DNA of 64,000 nt from Dastarcus helophoroides (GCA_028583605.1 CM053327.1:5455316-5519315); one strand, 5' to 3'; positions 20,040 through 32,939 are shown, counted from the first letter of the stretch. Notes: a model not told the origin generated them from the sequence alone. Program-made: numbers and translations.

Positions 20040-22345
20040 TAGAGTTGCAATTAGAACAAGTCTGAAACAAGCTGAAAATCATTTACTTGATGTTAAATAT
20101 TAGTAATCTGAGTTTGTACGGCCTCAGGAGGTAAGCTTAACTTTCCAGCCCAAAAAACCGCGAAATTTTCCAGTGATAACTCTTAAACAGTGCTTTTTAC
20201 GAAAAGAATAGCTATTACATTACAAGAATTGTAGAACATAAAATTATGGTTAAAATGGATACTTGAAAGTTGAATTTCAGTGCAGTGGTATATCGTAGCA
20301 GCAACTGAGAGCCTATAAAGGGAACTTTTTTGTTCCTTGTATGGAATTTGTACAAACCCACTATACATGCGTAGGTAATTTTGAAACTGCTATTCTAACA
20401 TAAAAAACTTGTACAATGAAAGCTGTAGAGCATCACATTTTGCCTCTAAGGAGTACCAAAAAATTTTGGTTTGAGTAATCTTAGGTATACATATGCACAT
20501 AAATCTAAATTGGCTACCTAATTAGTTGTTCCCTAGTGGACATTCTCTATATGCGTATTTAATTTATTTCCAGCTTTATTGTAAATCAAATTTGAATATG
20601 TAATTATCTATTTAAAAACAATTTTTTAGTTTATTAACCATTTTTTATTTGTTGGAAACGCTCAAGAAGAGAAAAAAAAATAGTAAAAATATATTCACAC
20701 AGTTTTAGGGGTGTACTCCGTATTTCTGCCTTAAAATCATCGAGTTTTTGCATTTATGCATTTCATTTATTGAAAAAGAAGATCAAAGCATAATTGTTAA
20801 AATGTAGACAAGCGAAGGTATTTTTATTTCGTCTCTTACTTTAGCCTCTAACAGTTGGATAAGTTTTAGATGTGTTGGTGAAATGGCGCTATTACGCGTT
20901 CAAGTACTTTCCTCTGACTTTTTTTTTTATTTTGGAAAATATTAACTTTATTTCTTCAGCTTCTAGAAGTTTTGGGTACGCAGCTATTTTAAAGGAGAAA
21001 ATCTTATTTTACAGGCTTTAAGCAAATGGAACATCACATTGGCATTCTTTTCCTAAGGATACTCTACTTTTTGAAGTTACTGGAAGTTGTATCCTGTCTG
21101 AGGAAATCATGGCAGTGCAAGTTTTTTAAAGTAAAGACACTAGTGTAGATGACATGGTATCATCGGTTAAATACATCAAGCTACAAAAAAATAGTAGGAA
21201 ACCGTTTTTTTCCTCAAATATTAAGTGGAGTGGTTCATTGATGGTGGAGATGGAAAACAGAAAATTTCTAGTTTAGCGAATTGTTCTCTTAACAATATCA
21301 CATTTCAATTTGGTGGCATGCCTACCAAGAATACTAATATACTGCTGCTTTAGTTACGAAGAGCAAGGCAAGGCTGAGAACCCAAAGAGTTTTAGATTTG
21401 CAGGACCGATTAGGACAAGGCAAGATTGATACGAATGTTTTGATTGCAGACCTAGTGCCTTCATTCTTATAAACCTGCACTGCCTCGACTCTCTCAAAGA
21501 TGGATTTGCTTTCAATAACCTCGAGAACTTAAATTTTCTTTGGCAAAAAAAATACTAATGTGATATTGCATCAGCTTAAATCGCGTAAAATAGGATGCTT
21601 TTCTTTATATTGCTGATTAGCTGAAACTTTTACAAGTTGGGAGAATGAAGTGTATGATGATTTTGGGGAAGAAAAGTGTACACTCATAAAACTGTGGCAA
21701 CCTAGTTCATCAATTTTTTCCGTTCATTGACGTTTACAAGGAATGCCATTTTTTTATTAAATAGAAAAAGTAGTTTTTAATTAATAATTAATATAATTAA
21801 ATTTTATTTAAATTTGGTTTACAATGGAGCCAAAGGTAATTTATATCTACCAAACATGAATGGAATGCAAACTAGAAAACATAGAACATCTAATTGAGTA
21901 GCCATTTTGGATTTATGTATACGCAAAATTACCCCAATTTAAATATTTTGGTACTCGCTGCACGCAAAATTTAATGTTCTACAACTTTTATCCTAAGTTT
22001 TTTAAGTTAGAATAGCAGTTTTAAAGTTACGTATGCATGTACAGTGAGTTTGTACAAATTTCATACAAGGGGCAAAAAGTTCCCTTTTTGGCTCTCAATT
22101 GCTGCTATACCACTGTACCAAATTTTAATTTTTGCATACCATTTTAAGCAGAATATTCTGCTTTATAATTTTTGTATTAGCTTTTTTTTCGTAAGAAACA
22201 TTGTTTAAGCGTAATCGCTAAAAAATTGAAAAAAGTGCAAAAGTTTCGCGGTTTTTTTGGGCGGGAGAGTTAAGCTCACCTCCCGAGACGTTGTAAACTC
22301 AAATTACTGATACCTAACATCAAATAAAGGTACTTGAATGATTTC
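20040..22345. mobile_element. 2.3-kb insertion with about 600-bp inverted arms
   Basis: The left arm (about 20040-20650) and the right arm (about 21740-22345, inverted) share GAGGTAAGCTTAACT versus GAGGTGAGCTTAACT, CCCAAAAAACCGCGAAA, GGGAACTTTTTTGTTCCTTG versus GGGAACTTTTTGCCCCTTG, ATTTGTACAAAC and AACTGCTATTCTAAC. Between them lies about 1.1 kb without any ORF. The block interrupts a Tc1-like transposase gene. The arms are too diverged for a recent insertion. It could be a long-TIR foldback element or an inverted duplication of an unknown repeat. Confidence 0.5.
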
Positions 22346-22391
22346 GAGCTTTCTTCCAATTATTTCAGCAAGAAATCCTAAATTCAGTGGC

Positions 22392-22600
22392 CTACAATGT
22401 CTTTGAATAGTATTCAAGTTCTGATCTCATATCAGCCCAATAATATTTGCATTCGTCTAAACCATCTCTGTTATATTTATTTTCGTCACTAAAAATTACT
22501 GACTTCCATTGCTGGCGCCTAGTCTGATGTTCTTGTTTCCAATTTAATCGTCCTTGAATGTGTGCTTTGTGCTGACCTGGTCGACACAATCTCTTTTGTT
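22392..22600 (-). pseudogene. Tc1-like transposase, part with first catalytic Asp
   Basis: CRPGQHKAHIQGRLNWKQEH then QWKSVIFSDENKYNRDGLDE and CKYYWADMRSELEYYSK. The VIFSDE box carries the first catalytic Asp. NRDGLDECKYYW is the usual Tc1 continuation (N-DGPDG--YYWHD). The sequence ends in a stop at the border of the inserted block. Confidence 0.75.
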
Positions 22601-22620
22601 ATTTGAAGAATGTATTGTCT

Positions 22621-25600
22621 TGAATTCTCCAAAATTGCACATTTTCCAAAAACATTAAAATTTTTTCCTAAAATATTGGTTCTCGTTTTAAATTTTTGTT
22701 TTATCTCAAATTTCTGACCTTTTTTAAAGAAATGCCGAATTTAACAATACGAATTTGACTAGAAATAATGTGAATAAAGTGGTTTAAATTTGGGTTTAAG
22801 CAGTTGTGAGTAAAGTAACTAAGTGAAAAATTGAAAATGTTAGTTTTAAATATAAAAGAAAATTAAAATTTTAGAAAAGATTTCAGTTTAAACCTAAAAT
22901 TTCTGATTTTTCAAATTTCTTTTCAAAATGTTATCGGGTGTAACAGATTCATGGTGCACCTCCTACTTTTTTCTACTTAAAAAAATAACATTTTTAAACT
23001 TGCTACACTTAATATAATCATGAAATGTCATTCATGCTTCTGTCAGTTTCGCTTACAATTAGTCTGATCCCGACTTTCCATTTTAAAGGGAACATTTCAT
23101 ATAGTACTCCATCTTTGAAATTTCTACAATTTTCAAAATACAATAAATTTAAAATCAGCAGTTTTTAAGGATTGCAAAATTTTGTGGTCCCATTTTATTC
23201 TTCATTGTAGAAGCCTATTACTCATCCTAATTAATTGTAATGGATTACTTAAGGCTGCAAAAATCAAATCACGTAAAAAAGTAACTCTATTTTACAAAAC
23301 CAGCATTCTTTTTTAAATTTAACCTTTGCCATATATAAGTTTGTATGTTTGGATATAAAATTTAGTAATATCTTCTCAAGTTTTTTTTCCGTTCTTTACC
23401 GCCAATATCTTTAAAACTAGCTGCCAACTATACAGATTTACGTTACTTTCCTGTGCGCTTTTCTTTATAGGCCGTTAAATAAAGAAGGAGAAGGTAAACT
23501 TCTTATAAACTTAATAAAATGCTGATTACCAAAAAGCCGAACCCCTAAAATAAACGTGTCGGGCAAGAACTCTTGCCAAGTTATCTCGGTTTCCAATATA
23601 CCCTCAGGAACATATCGTGTTTTCTTAGGTTCGGAAACGTACAAATTCTTTTCGATAAATTCCAACCCAAGAAAAATATATACAATGTAACTCGAGATAT
23701 TTTAAAAATAACTCTATCTCTGACGATGAGAAGCTAATTTCTGAGATGATCGAAATCAAAAGTAAAATTTTTTCCAAGTGCAAGAGTTTAGTAAAAGCGC
23801 AAGAATTCCAGAAATGTGAATCGTTCTTATCTTCACTTACTTTCATTAACTTTAGTTTAAGTTGTAATACTTTTGGAATCTTAGCTGTAAATTTGTAGCT
23901 ATTTGTTATTTTCACAGTAATTTAATATCACAAATAGGATATTGAAAAGTTTGCAGGAAAAATAACATAAGCATAAATGGAAGAAATAACTTTCTTACTG
24001 GTAGAATGATCAGTAACACATTTTTACATTGGAATCGCGTCTGTAGATATAAAATATTGTCTAAAAGCAGAATTTTAAATTAAATATTTTTTACTAAATT
24101 ACTTTAATCCCTAAATAAAACATTTAGGTTTAAATGAAGAATTAAGTGATTTAATAATAGTGATGAAATAAATGCAAAAATTATTAATTAATTATTCATG
24201 TGATTAATTAAATCCTCTAGGCTGGGGATATAAAACATTCCAAATTTTAAGGTGATTTTCAAAAGGCTGTAGCTCAGAAAAACTGGTCACAGAAAAACTA
24301 TAAAAAGCAGTTAAAGCTTAAATTCTCTAGTTTTTTTCAAATCCATCAAAATTTTTTAGCTTTAAGAGTTTTTAAATAATTAGAAGAAGCCATTAGCCAA
24401 CGATTTTTTCAAATTTTTGAATAATCTGAAAAAGCTTCACGGAACTTAATAACTCGTTTGAGTAATCCAATGATAAAGCTTTTCTAGATAATTTAATTTT
24501 CTTAAATTTCACTGATCTACGGGTCCAGGGAGATGACTTTTAAATAAGAAATAATAATTGTACAAAAAATACAAGCAAGGTTATGAAAATTGCAAAGCAT
24601 TTTCTATAAGCCGTAATTACTGTTTTTTTTATAAAAACAATTTAGTGGAAGAAAGTTAATTAATAAATAAGTAAAAAAATTCGGTAATTAGGGACATTTG
24701 CTCAATTGGCTACAACTTTGCAAATGAAATGATAAATAAACTAAGGATATTAACTGTAAGATTTTGACCTTAAAGGATTCAACAGAAACCTCTCAAATTA
24801 CAGAGCCTTGTTATCTTTTTTTTACTCTGTCTAAAATAATTGAATTTGTCATTTTGTTAAAAATCAATTTAAAGATATTTTTTTATTTTTGATTTATTTT
24901 GAAAGCAACAGCAAAAATTCATAGTGTTTATTGCTTTTTTTTTGTGAATCCTTTGAGCTTAACAATTTACAGTTAACATCCTTAGCCTGTCTACTATTTC
25001 CAAAGCCATGCCAAGTTTTTGCCTCTCTTTTTAATCACCTTTCCGCTATTAAAAAAATTCATTTCATCAAAAACCAACATAATTAGGGATGATGCTAAAC
25101 CGAAAGGAAGCTTCGCAGTTTTTAAGGTTCTACAAGCATTTTCTGTGCTACAAGTTATTGGTTATGAAACTAAGAAATAAATATTTTGTTTTCAATGACA
25201 ATAATTTGACTCGAAAACCACTCAAATTAAAGACGTTTAAATTATCTGACGGAGTTTCATAATGGTGTTTATGGAAAAAAAATATGGATCTTTTTAAAAG
25301 TAAGCAGAAGATTGGAAAAATTTTTGCTTTTTTAAAATTACTTAAAAATTGCTAAGGTAAAAAAATAATAAACTCAGAATCTAAAAGCTAGAAACTTAGA
25401 GCTTTAATTTGATTTATTTTATTTTTCCTTACAACCATTTTTTTAAATTACAACCGTTTGAAAATTTTCTAAAAGGCTGGGACTTTTTGTAACCCTCGAT
25501 ATATGTGTCTAATGTAATTATTATTTCTTTTATTAAACTGAAAGAGATTGGCCAATTAATTTAGGGCAAAACTACTTACGTCAACGTTTTGAGACAATGG

Positions 25601-26899
25601 ACTTATTTCACGGTTGCATTTTACCCTAGGCACCTTTGAAGGGACTGCTCCATTTATAAAATAAAGGGAATTTTACATGTGTATTACTAAGTTTTTATTA
25701 TTCATTAAAATACAAGTAAGTTTTGTTTTGCTAATATCTCAAATATATAAATTATTTACTCTTTAACCACGGAAATTGTGATTTTCATACTAAATCAATT
25801 CGATATTGATTGTAAATTAGATAAAATAATTTCTTTTATTCGAAACTTTGTTGTTATATGTGCTTACGCAGCATGAAATAAAAGATGCTGCATAATTTCT
25901 GTTAGAAAAATAAACCTACAAACAGATCAGGCATTTTTTTTTCGAAGTCAAATGTTTGAAAGCCAAAAAATATGAATTTTAAATTCAACCTTGAGATGTA
26001 AAAGTCGAGTGTTTGAATTAGATCTTCAAATTTATAAAATAATTGTTGCTCTTAAATTTCCGGTTTTCTCTCGAAATACCTACCTTAATATAAAAATGTC
26101 GACTTTTTTATTGAAATTAGAAGTAAAAGTCAAAATCTAAAAAAGAACAAAATCATAAGTTCCATTTTTTTCTATGTAAAAAGAAAAAAAGTACTATTTT
26201 TTAAAAAGTGCTTCTTTGTTGCGCTTTTCTCTTTTCTTCGAAATTCAAAGTTAAAGTTTTATAGTTATTATTTTGCTTAAAATTTTGATCCTAAAATCGG
26301 ATTTTTCATTCGTAATTAGGGTTGAGATTTCAGATATAAATGTCGATAAAAAAATGGAAATTTCAAAATTAAAACCAAAATTAGCAGGAAAGAATTTGTT
26401 CTGAAAAGAAATCATAATTTAGAAAAAAAAATCAAACTTCATTTGTTTGAAAATTGTCAAGTTTAAATTCTAAAGTTCCAGAAAACAAACCAAAACTTGT
26501 AAGTTTTTTTTTCAATTTAAATCAATATATTTGAAACTAGATATTAATTATTTATTCACTTTATAAATTTATAAAACTTTTTATTTGCCAAATACACTTA
26601 TTGTTAGAAAAATTTTAAAATTAATTTTTTACTGCTTACTTTATTATTAAATTTTGAATTTTTCATTTATTAAAATATTCATAAGTCAAAATTTTAAAGT
26701 GATCGAAATTTTGGAAGTTAAAGTTATTAAAAATATACACAATTTTCAATAAAGTTATTATTTTCAAAGAAGGAGGAGAATTTTTGATAGTAAATTAAAA
26801 ATTATAAAAAGTCCAAATGTAAGAAACAAGGGGAGAAATTTCAAAGTTGAAATATTAAAAAAAGTCAAGATCTGGAAAAAAGTCGGAAATTTGAAGAAG
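22621..26899. other. Intron of the DIP-like gene, nothing recognised
   Basis: About 4.3 kb of A/T-rich DNA without credible coding potential, inverted termini or RNA genes. The minus-strand ORFs at 23465-23915 have no recognisable domain or splice context. Confidence 0.4.
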
Positions 26900-27560
26900 A
26901 ATCGTATAATAAAAAAACTCCAAGTGAAGAAAAAAGATTTGACATTTGAGAAAGATGGAAATTTGAAAACAGTGGATATAAATTTAAAATATCGATTTTC
27001 TTAAAAAAAATCTTGAAACGTAAAAATAAGCAACACTTATCGAAATAGCCTTTATTTTGAAGTAAAAATTTTCACAAAAAATTTAAAATACAGAAAAAGT
27101 GGAACTTTTGAAAGGTCTACATTTTTCAGAAAAGAGATGAATCTTTTAGGTTACGTCGAAACAATTTTCGAAAAAGTCAACATTTTCAGAAAAAATTAAA
27201 ATTTTTGAAAAGGTCAAATTGTCGTAAAAAAATGTTGACATTTTCATAAAATATTATATTTTTTAAAATTTACATAGTATTCAAAATTTTCGAAGAAAAT
27301 CGAAATTTTGAGGAAAAAAGTGAAAACTTAAAATAAAATCGGATACATTTTCAAAATAAATAAGTTAAAACATTAACAAAAATACGAAGTAATAAAAATT
27401 TTCTAAAAAATGGAGAATTTTGAAAAGTAGAAATTTTGAAATGCCGAAATTTTAAAAAAGGGAAAATTTTGATATGTAGAAGTTTAGAAAAAAGACAAAC
27501 TTTTCCAAAAACTTAAATATTTTGGGCGAAAGTTTTGAATTCTACTCTATTTCTGTAACA
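26900..27560. repeat. Degenerate AAAATTT-GA-AAAAGTC low-complexity repeat
   Basis: A run of imperfect short units (GAAAATTTT, AAAAAGTCGAAATTTTGA and variants). It is the reverse-strand counterpart of the larger tract at 49.2-51.2 kb. There is no fixed period. Confidence 0.6.
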
Positions 27561-27659
27561 AGTAGTAAAAAGGGGCAATATGTTATTTTTTAGATATGAA
27601 ACTGCCTTTACTCTAATGGTCTAATTTTCACAATAAAAAAAATAAGTAGTAAAACTTAC

Positions 27660-27798
27660 CCGCTTAGAAGTATGTCTCCTAGTTCTTTTATCCAGTAGTT
27701 ATTCGAGTAAGGAAACGCTTCAACTTCACATTTCAATTTGGCGCTCGATTTCAGTGGAGCACCTATCAAAGGCTTTAGAGCTTGCACTTTGGGGGCAA
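27660..27798 (-). CDS. DIP/lachesin-like protein, exon for first half of Ig3
   Basis: This 139-nt exon has acceptor AG at 27799-27800 and a GTAAGT donor with GT at 27658-27659. It encodes APKVQALKPLIGAPLKSS, the first Ig3 cysteine in AKLKCEVEAFP, and the core tryptophan in NNYWIKELGD, ending LLSG. The order proline-rich linker, IGAPL, C-VEAFP and YW matches Ig3 of DIP proteins. It exits in phase 2 (GG), and the next exon supplies A for glycine. The exon is too short to appear as a stand-alone ORF and lies isolated between introns of 17.7 and 12.7 kb. Confidence 0.9.
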
Positions 27799-28831
27799 CT
27801 GTAACGAAATACAGAGTAAATATTTTTAAACTTCAGACAACTAAAAAGTGCTTTGATGTATGTAACAGCTAGAAACAGAATCAATAATACAGTTTTTGGC
27901 TGCTAAGAAAGTTTTCCAGTTTTAAGCTGAGACAATTTCATTTAAATTTATCATTTCCTTTGTCTAGCTTTTAAGATGGTAAAGACTAAAAATATATTTG
28001 ACGGTTTTGGTAGAGCAGAAATTTATTTCTAAGGATATAAGGCATCTGGGTCAAGCAGGGAAGGCTTTTAAATTCTACATGTAACATGCAACCTGAGGAA
28101 AGCTCTTAAGCATCGCCGAGCCATTTATTGAAAGGCCGCCTTTTAAAGAGCTAATAAAGCCGCCCTATATGAAATCTCGATACCCGGTATATTTTTTCAT
28201 CTTATCATTGTTTAATGCCTTCTTCCGTTTACAGATGTATTAATATGTTTCATTTGTTTACCCTCTCGTAATATTGAAAAAAACCACTCTTTGATAAAAT
28301 CCATTAAATATGTAAATAACTGCCGGAGGAAATCCTTCTGAAAATCCCTTTTCGTTGCAATTTTATATTTCCCGGAAAATCGGCAGTTCGCTGGGTCGTT
28401 TAAGACTTCGACGAATTGTTAACTTTAAAGATTCACAAAGAGTTCTGTCTTTAGAATCAATATTTGAATAGATTACTATGGTTCTACTTACGATGAGCAC
28501 ATACTTCTTTGAATCGATCTTCCTACGAAGCGGATTATTTTTAAATTATTCGAGACACCTAAATCGGCAGTGCTAAAAATCTCTATTAGTTGCTAGTAAA
28601 ATGAATGTTTTAATACCAACAATAGATTTTTATTGTTTCTGAGCTATTTAACGGACAATAATAATTACCTATTTTTTGCATCAGCAAGGACAGGTTGAAA
28701 AAATACAGAATATTGGAAACATTTAAAAGTAACTGCTGTCAAACTGATCTTTTTATATTTGTGGTTGGGATGCTTGCAGTCATGTGGAAACGAATCTAAT
28801 TTTTACTGATAATGAAAAACACTTACACTGC
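27799..28831. other. Intron, no gene recognised
   Basis: Sequence upstream of the Ig3 exon. Composition is more even at 27960-28560 than in neighbouring introns. No ORF or repeat was identified. Confidence 0.35.
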
Positions 28832-29040
28832 CGTCCAAAAGTTTGGAAGCAGACCAATTTAATTAAAAAAGTAATCACTAAGATTTTTACTGGAAAAATT
28901 TGTAATTGGGGTTCCGTAGTTTAAAAGGAAAAAACGGAACCCTTATAATCTAGTCTCGTGTCCGTTAATTGGGGTTTTCCTCGAAAAAAATATCTTATGG
29001 AAATATAGGGCTTGCATTCCAAGGCATTTTGATCCATATA
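28832..29040. mobile_element. Cluster of DNA-transposon ends
   Basis: ACTGCCGTCCAAAAGTTTGG at about 28829-28849 is a typical Tc1/mariner terminal sequence. A possible inverted partner, GTGCTTCCAAAC, lies at about 33637-33648. A hairpin GGGTTCCGT (28909-28917) / ACGGAACCC (28934-28942) and GCTTGCATTCCAAG (about 29009) recur near 63.1 and 62.6 kb, so a second repeat family also ends here. Confidence 0.45.
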
Positions 29041-29998
29041 GTAATAATTTTTTATAGATAAAAAACTTTATTTAGTTGAAGAATAGAATGGAACCAAAAT
29101 TTGTCTTTTATATTATTTCATTTAGAAGAATATTGTCGAAGTTGCAGTAGTTCATTAAATTACACCCCAACACAGTCATTCGAAAATTTTAGCGCAATCA
29201 GAGGCGATCTCATAAACTCTTTTAGTCATCGACTTATTGCAAATTGCGAATAAACGGTTTTTATCTGAAACATTATCAACATAGTTATGAGTTCCATAAA
29301 TATTTGAAACGATTGTAGAAAAAAGTGTGTATATCAGAAAATAGACATTTTTTTTAATTTTTAAATTATAACACAACAAAATTTGAATATAATCTCCAAT
29401 TCATACAAGAATAAAATTTATCTAATTTGGTCCATTGACTGTTCACTGTCTGTAACAATTGGTACAAAACGCTAATGGTGCGAGCTCGGCACGCTCTTAA
29501 ATAAATTTTTTTTCAGCCTCATTTCTCAAAAGTACTTTATATTGTTTATTGACCGCTGAATGCACGGTTTAAAGTTTTCGTTTTAAAATGCGAAGATAGG
29601 TTGTTTACACAACAGATGAGTTTAACTATCAGTTTTAAATTGGATAGCATCTTGGCAGATGTGTTCAGACAATTTTGCGCGATACTTTTGATATCTTAAC
29701 TTTATAAACCACAATAGGAGAGATATTAGTTTGTTGGGTTGGTTTAAAAAATTGTAAGGAGAAGATACTTAAGCTTTAAACATCGAAGTGCTGTTTATAC
29801 TCTACACGATAAGGGTTTCCCAACTTCGTGTCGCGATACACTAGTGCGTCGTCGGAAGCTCCCAGATATGTCCCTATAAGATATTACATTATAAAAATTT
29901 GCAAATGTATAACATTTACACGTTTTAATATTTTTAACATTAAATCTTGGGGACCAATAAACGAATGCATAATTAAAATAATGATCCAAATTAAAGAG
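29041..29998. other. No gene recognised; short shared repeat around 29440-29560
   Basis: Near 29460-29520 the sequence GGTACAAAAC…GTGCGAGCTCGGCACGCTC resembles 46690-46735 (GGTACGG…GTGCGAGTTCGACGCACTC). In the minus frame at 46.7 kb this reads ECVELALTNFRTKLQQIV, so both may be remnants of one unidentified coding repeat. Confidence 0.35.
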
Positions 29999-30129
29999 AG
30001 TTATAACGATCGTCGGTGTATATGCGCTAAATAAATGCTACAGTTCAAGTCAAGGATAATTTTGAAGATATTCTTAGAAGTATAATAGATCAAATCCCAC
30101 ATAGCCATGAAATTATTGCAGGAGGAGAT

Positions 30130-30498
30130 ATGAATGACAGAGTAGGACAACAAAGAAATAGTTACGTGGTAGGCAGACACGGAGAAGGAACTCTTAACGA
30201 CAACGGTCAGTCAGAGTTTGATCTGAAAATAGCTAACACCTATTTTGCGCACAAGGATGTGCATAAATATACTTGGTACCAACAGACAAGAGGACTTAAG
30301 TCGATCATCGATTATCTCATTATCCGACAATATTCCAGAATTAAGATACAGGATATAAGAGTAAAAAAGGATGCGAAATGTGGATCCGATCACCGATTAC
30401 TAGAATCAAAAATATATATTACTTATGTTACAGTACATTCACCGACCAACACTAAACTGTCAGTGAAACAAGATTACATACGAAAAACTATAAAATGA
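30130..30498 (+). pseudogene. AP-endonuclease-type domain of the non-LTR element
   Basis: An open frame of 122 codons starting inside the domain at the GDMN motif. It contains the HKYTW, DYLI and GSDHR motifs expected for the C-terminal half of a non-LTR endonuclease. The upstream half (from about 29999) is in the same element but frameshifted. The domain nicks target DNA in active elements; this copy lacks RT and cannot be autonomous. Confidence 0.7.
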
Positions 30499-30852
30499 AA
30501 AGCTTTGAAGGTTATAGTACTGGAAATGTATACTCGAGAAGACTAGAAAAAATTTAATTGAAACCGAAGGAACGATATAGAAAGAATATGAACACATAAA
30601 AGCCTGTATCCTAGAGGCTACAAACGAAACTATTGGAATAGCACAGATGGAAAAAAACCTGAATGGTGGGACGAGATTGTTGAACGACAAATTAAAAAAA
30701 AATAAACAACTTTACAAAAGACTTCTCCTAAGAAACGATGCTGAGATAACCGAACAATACAAAAGAGCAAATAAGGGAAGCAAAAAAGAGAAGTTATTAA
30801 GATGAAGAACCAATCTTGGGAGAAAAAATGTGAGTACATAGAACAACAAATA

Positions 30853-31063
30853 CAGTCGACTCTCGCTAAAGTTGCACCCGTTAAAGTTACACGCTCGTTA
30901 AAGTTGTCAGGATACGATCGTTGCGCAGATATTCCTTTACCCCACTCAACCGCGCAAGGATCAATAAAACATATATATTTTTGACAGTGGTAGGGATTAC
31001 GCGGAGTAGCAGCTTTAACGGTCGATCCAGTACGGTGAGCGCAACTTTAGCGGGAGTCTACTG
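30853..31063. mobile_element. 211-bp pogo/Tigger-like MITE
   Basis: The left end CAGTCGACTCTCGCTAAAGT and the inverted right end CAGTAGACTCCCGCTAAAGT are flanked by TA on both sides (30851-30852 and 31064-31065). CAGT ends and a TA duplication identify the Tc1/mariner superfamily, and the CTCGCTAA-type TIR is pogo/Tigger-like. No ORF. It is inserted in the linker region of a non-LTR element, so it is younger than that element. Confidence 0.75.
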
Positions 31064-31464
31064 TAGGAGAAACTCGTAGTTTACGCATTTACAACTCAAT
31101 CGTTAAGAGTATGATGCAGAAGTATGGGATCTGAATAAAACTAATATAAAAAACTTGCTGGCCACGAAGATGGAAAGATAAGAAGAAGCAGTCGAAGATC
31201 AAAACTCGAAAGGATAAGAAATGTGGAAATTAGAAGGCATATGAACATCGAGAGAGATATTATTGATGACATAGAGAAAACACAATTGACTTGATTAGGA
31301 TGATGACAAGATGGCCAAGGGAATTGTTAGAGTGGATATCCCCAGCAGACGATCATTATTATTATTATTATTATTCATTTGAAATCGGTTATCCTTGCAG
31401 TACTAAGGCTTCCTCCTATTATGCTTCCACGACTAATTTATAAGGCGCGTTCTTTTGAAAAATT

Positions 31465-32368
31465 TCAGACCTCCTTTATGGATGTTTCCACTATTGTCCT
31501 TGGTTCAGTCGAAACATTTCCTAAGCTGAAACGTCTAACCCTTGCCAGAGCTGGACATTCACATAGTTTGTGCAAATGAGGTTGTTCTTCCTCCTCACAT
31601 ATTCTACAAGTAAAATATTCTGTTACGTCAATTATAACATGTTTCATTAGGGCACAATGTTCCATAAACAGTTCAACTATCCATCTAAGCTGGTTTTTGC
31701 ATAACTTTAATAGTTCTCTGGCTCTCTTTTCTGATAATCCATCAATGAACATCCGCGATTGCCTCAGGCCATTGACACCCCTCCAGTGAGTGTTGTGTTC
31801 TTTCCTTAGTAATTCCTCCCTTGTCGCGCTATAGGCAAGCGGATAAGTAGGTTCTGGTCCTACTAGAAGAAATTCTGCTCCCCTCTAGACTAAAAGGTCT
31901 GCTTTTTCATTTCCTTTTATTCTCCGATGGGCCTCAATCCATTGAAATATGTTTGTGCTGCGCCGATCTGCTTAGCTTATCAACACAATCTTTAACCGTT
32001 CTGCAGTTGATTTCGTAAATTCTCTGCGCATTTAGTGTTGCTTGGCTGCCGCCATAATAATGGGATCAGGATCCTATTATTTTCATAAGACCTCCTAATC
32101 AATTGTTCAGCACAGGCTGTTATTGCAGTAACTTTTGCCTGGAATACAGTTATACAGCTGTCAGAATGTCCAGATTTATATAAAGTTAATTTCTTGGTTC
32201 TTTACCGGTTATTCCCGCACCATTATTTGTCCTTGTTCTAGATCTACCTGTAAACCAAATTGATCCACTTTCTCTTTTTGGTTTCCCTAACTGGACTCCC
32301 CTTTCCGGTATTTCTAACCGATAGGGTTTGTGAAAGTTGGGAATACTCTTTGAGCTGTCTAAAAGCAT
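31465..32368 (-). pseudogene. Non-LTR retrotransposon RNase H and C-terminal zinc knuckle region
   Basis: On the minus strand from 32368: IWFTGRSRTRTNNGAGITG (RNase H strand with the usual DGS changed to GRS), SGHSDSCITVFQAKVTAITA and CAEQLIRRSYENNRILI. After disrupted sequence comes GLSEKRARELLKLCKNQLRW, then YFTCRICEEEEQPHLHKLCE with CPALARVRR. RNase H followed by C-x2-C-x8-H-x4-C and CPAL-R-R is the arrangement of R1/TRAS- or I-type non-LTR polyproteins. The RT is absent. Confidence 0.7.
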
Positions 32369-32939
32369 ACTTACAATTAGTGTATAATTCGCACAGATCC
32401 GCTTAAAAAGGCAATCATAAGAGAAAGTTTTTTTTGGGTTGTCAAATATGTAATAGGGCTTAATAATTAGGGGATCATGAGAATGTTTTTTTGGTCGTCA
32501 AAAAATTGTTGGACAATAATGTGCATCGCCCTTTTTTACACAATGCCAAAAGTGTGTTGCTTCCAAAAAAAGGGTTGGGAAACATTGCAATAAAGGATGT
32601 AGTAAGCAGCAACTCCCAAAAACGGAATTTCCTACAAAACTGCACCCTACATACTTGTCCGGAAGCGCAAGACGGAAACAAATAAAGACATGGAACGATC
32701 ACAACGATCCAGGGTCACTTCAAAATAAAAAAAAAAGTTTGTTACATTGTTTTCTAAACAAAGTGGACGTTTAACTGCCACCAAGTTGCTGCTACTTTCA
32801 ATGAGACGGGTTGAAATCCACTCTTAATTTTAACTATAAAGAGGCGTTTAGTATCTGTTGATTAAGAGGGTTCTCTAGTTGCTACAAAACCTAAATGAAC
32901 AGCTAAACATAAAGAAAATAAATCAGAAGAAGTCAAGAA

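Larger units (their letters stand above)
19690..22620 (-). mobile_element. Tc1-like transposon split by a nested inverted-repeat insertion
   Basis: The two halves of one minus-strand Tc1-like transposase lie at 22392-22600 (N-terminal catalytic part) and about 19690-20035 (C-terminal catalytic part). Between them is a 2.3-kb block bounded by long inverted arms. The residues lost between the halves are roughly those between the first and second catalytic Asp. Confidence 0.6.
29999..31376 (+). mobile_element. Non-LTR retrotransposon, internally deleted, with MITE insertion
   Basis: The endonuclease domain is at the start: IVGVYALN, then TVQVKDNFEDILRSIIDQI and EIIAGGDMNDRVGQQ, HKYTWYQQ, SIIDYLI and CGSDHRLLESKI. 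GDMN and GSDH are the metal/catalytic motifs of AP-endonuclease-type domains. A linker follows (KQLYKRLLLRNDAEITEQYK). The reverse transcriptase is absent. After a 211-bp pogo-like MITE comes the C-terminal remnant, including NLLATKMER and MAKGIVRVDIPS (originally WPRELLEW-type), and a 3' (ATT)n tail at about 31357-31376. The family is probably RTE-like and related to that at 9.4-11.9 kb. Confidence 0.75.
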
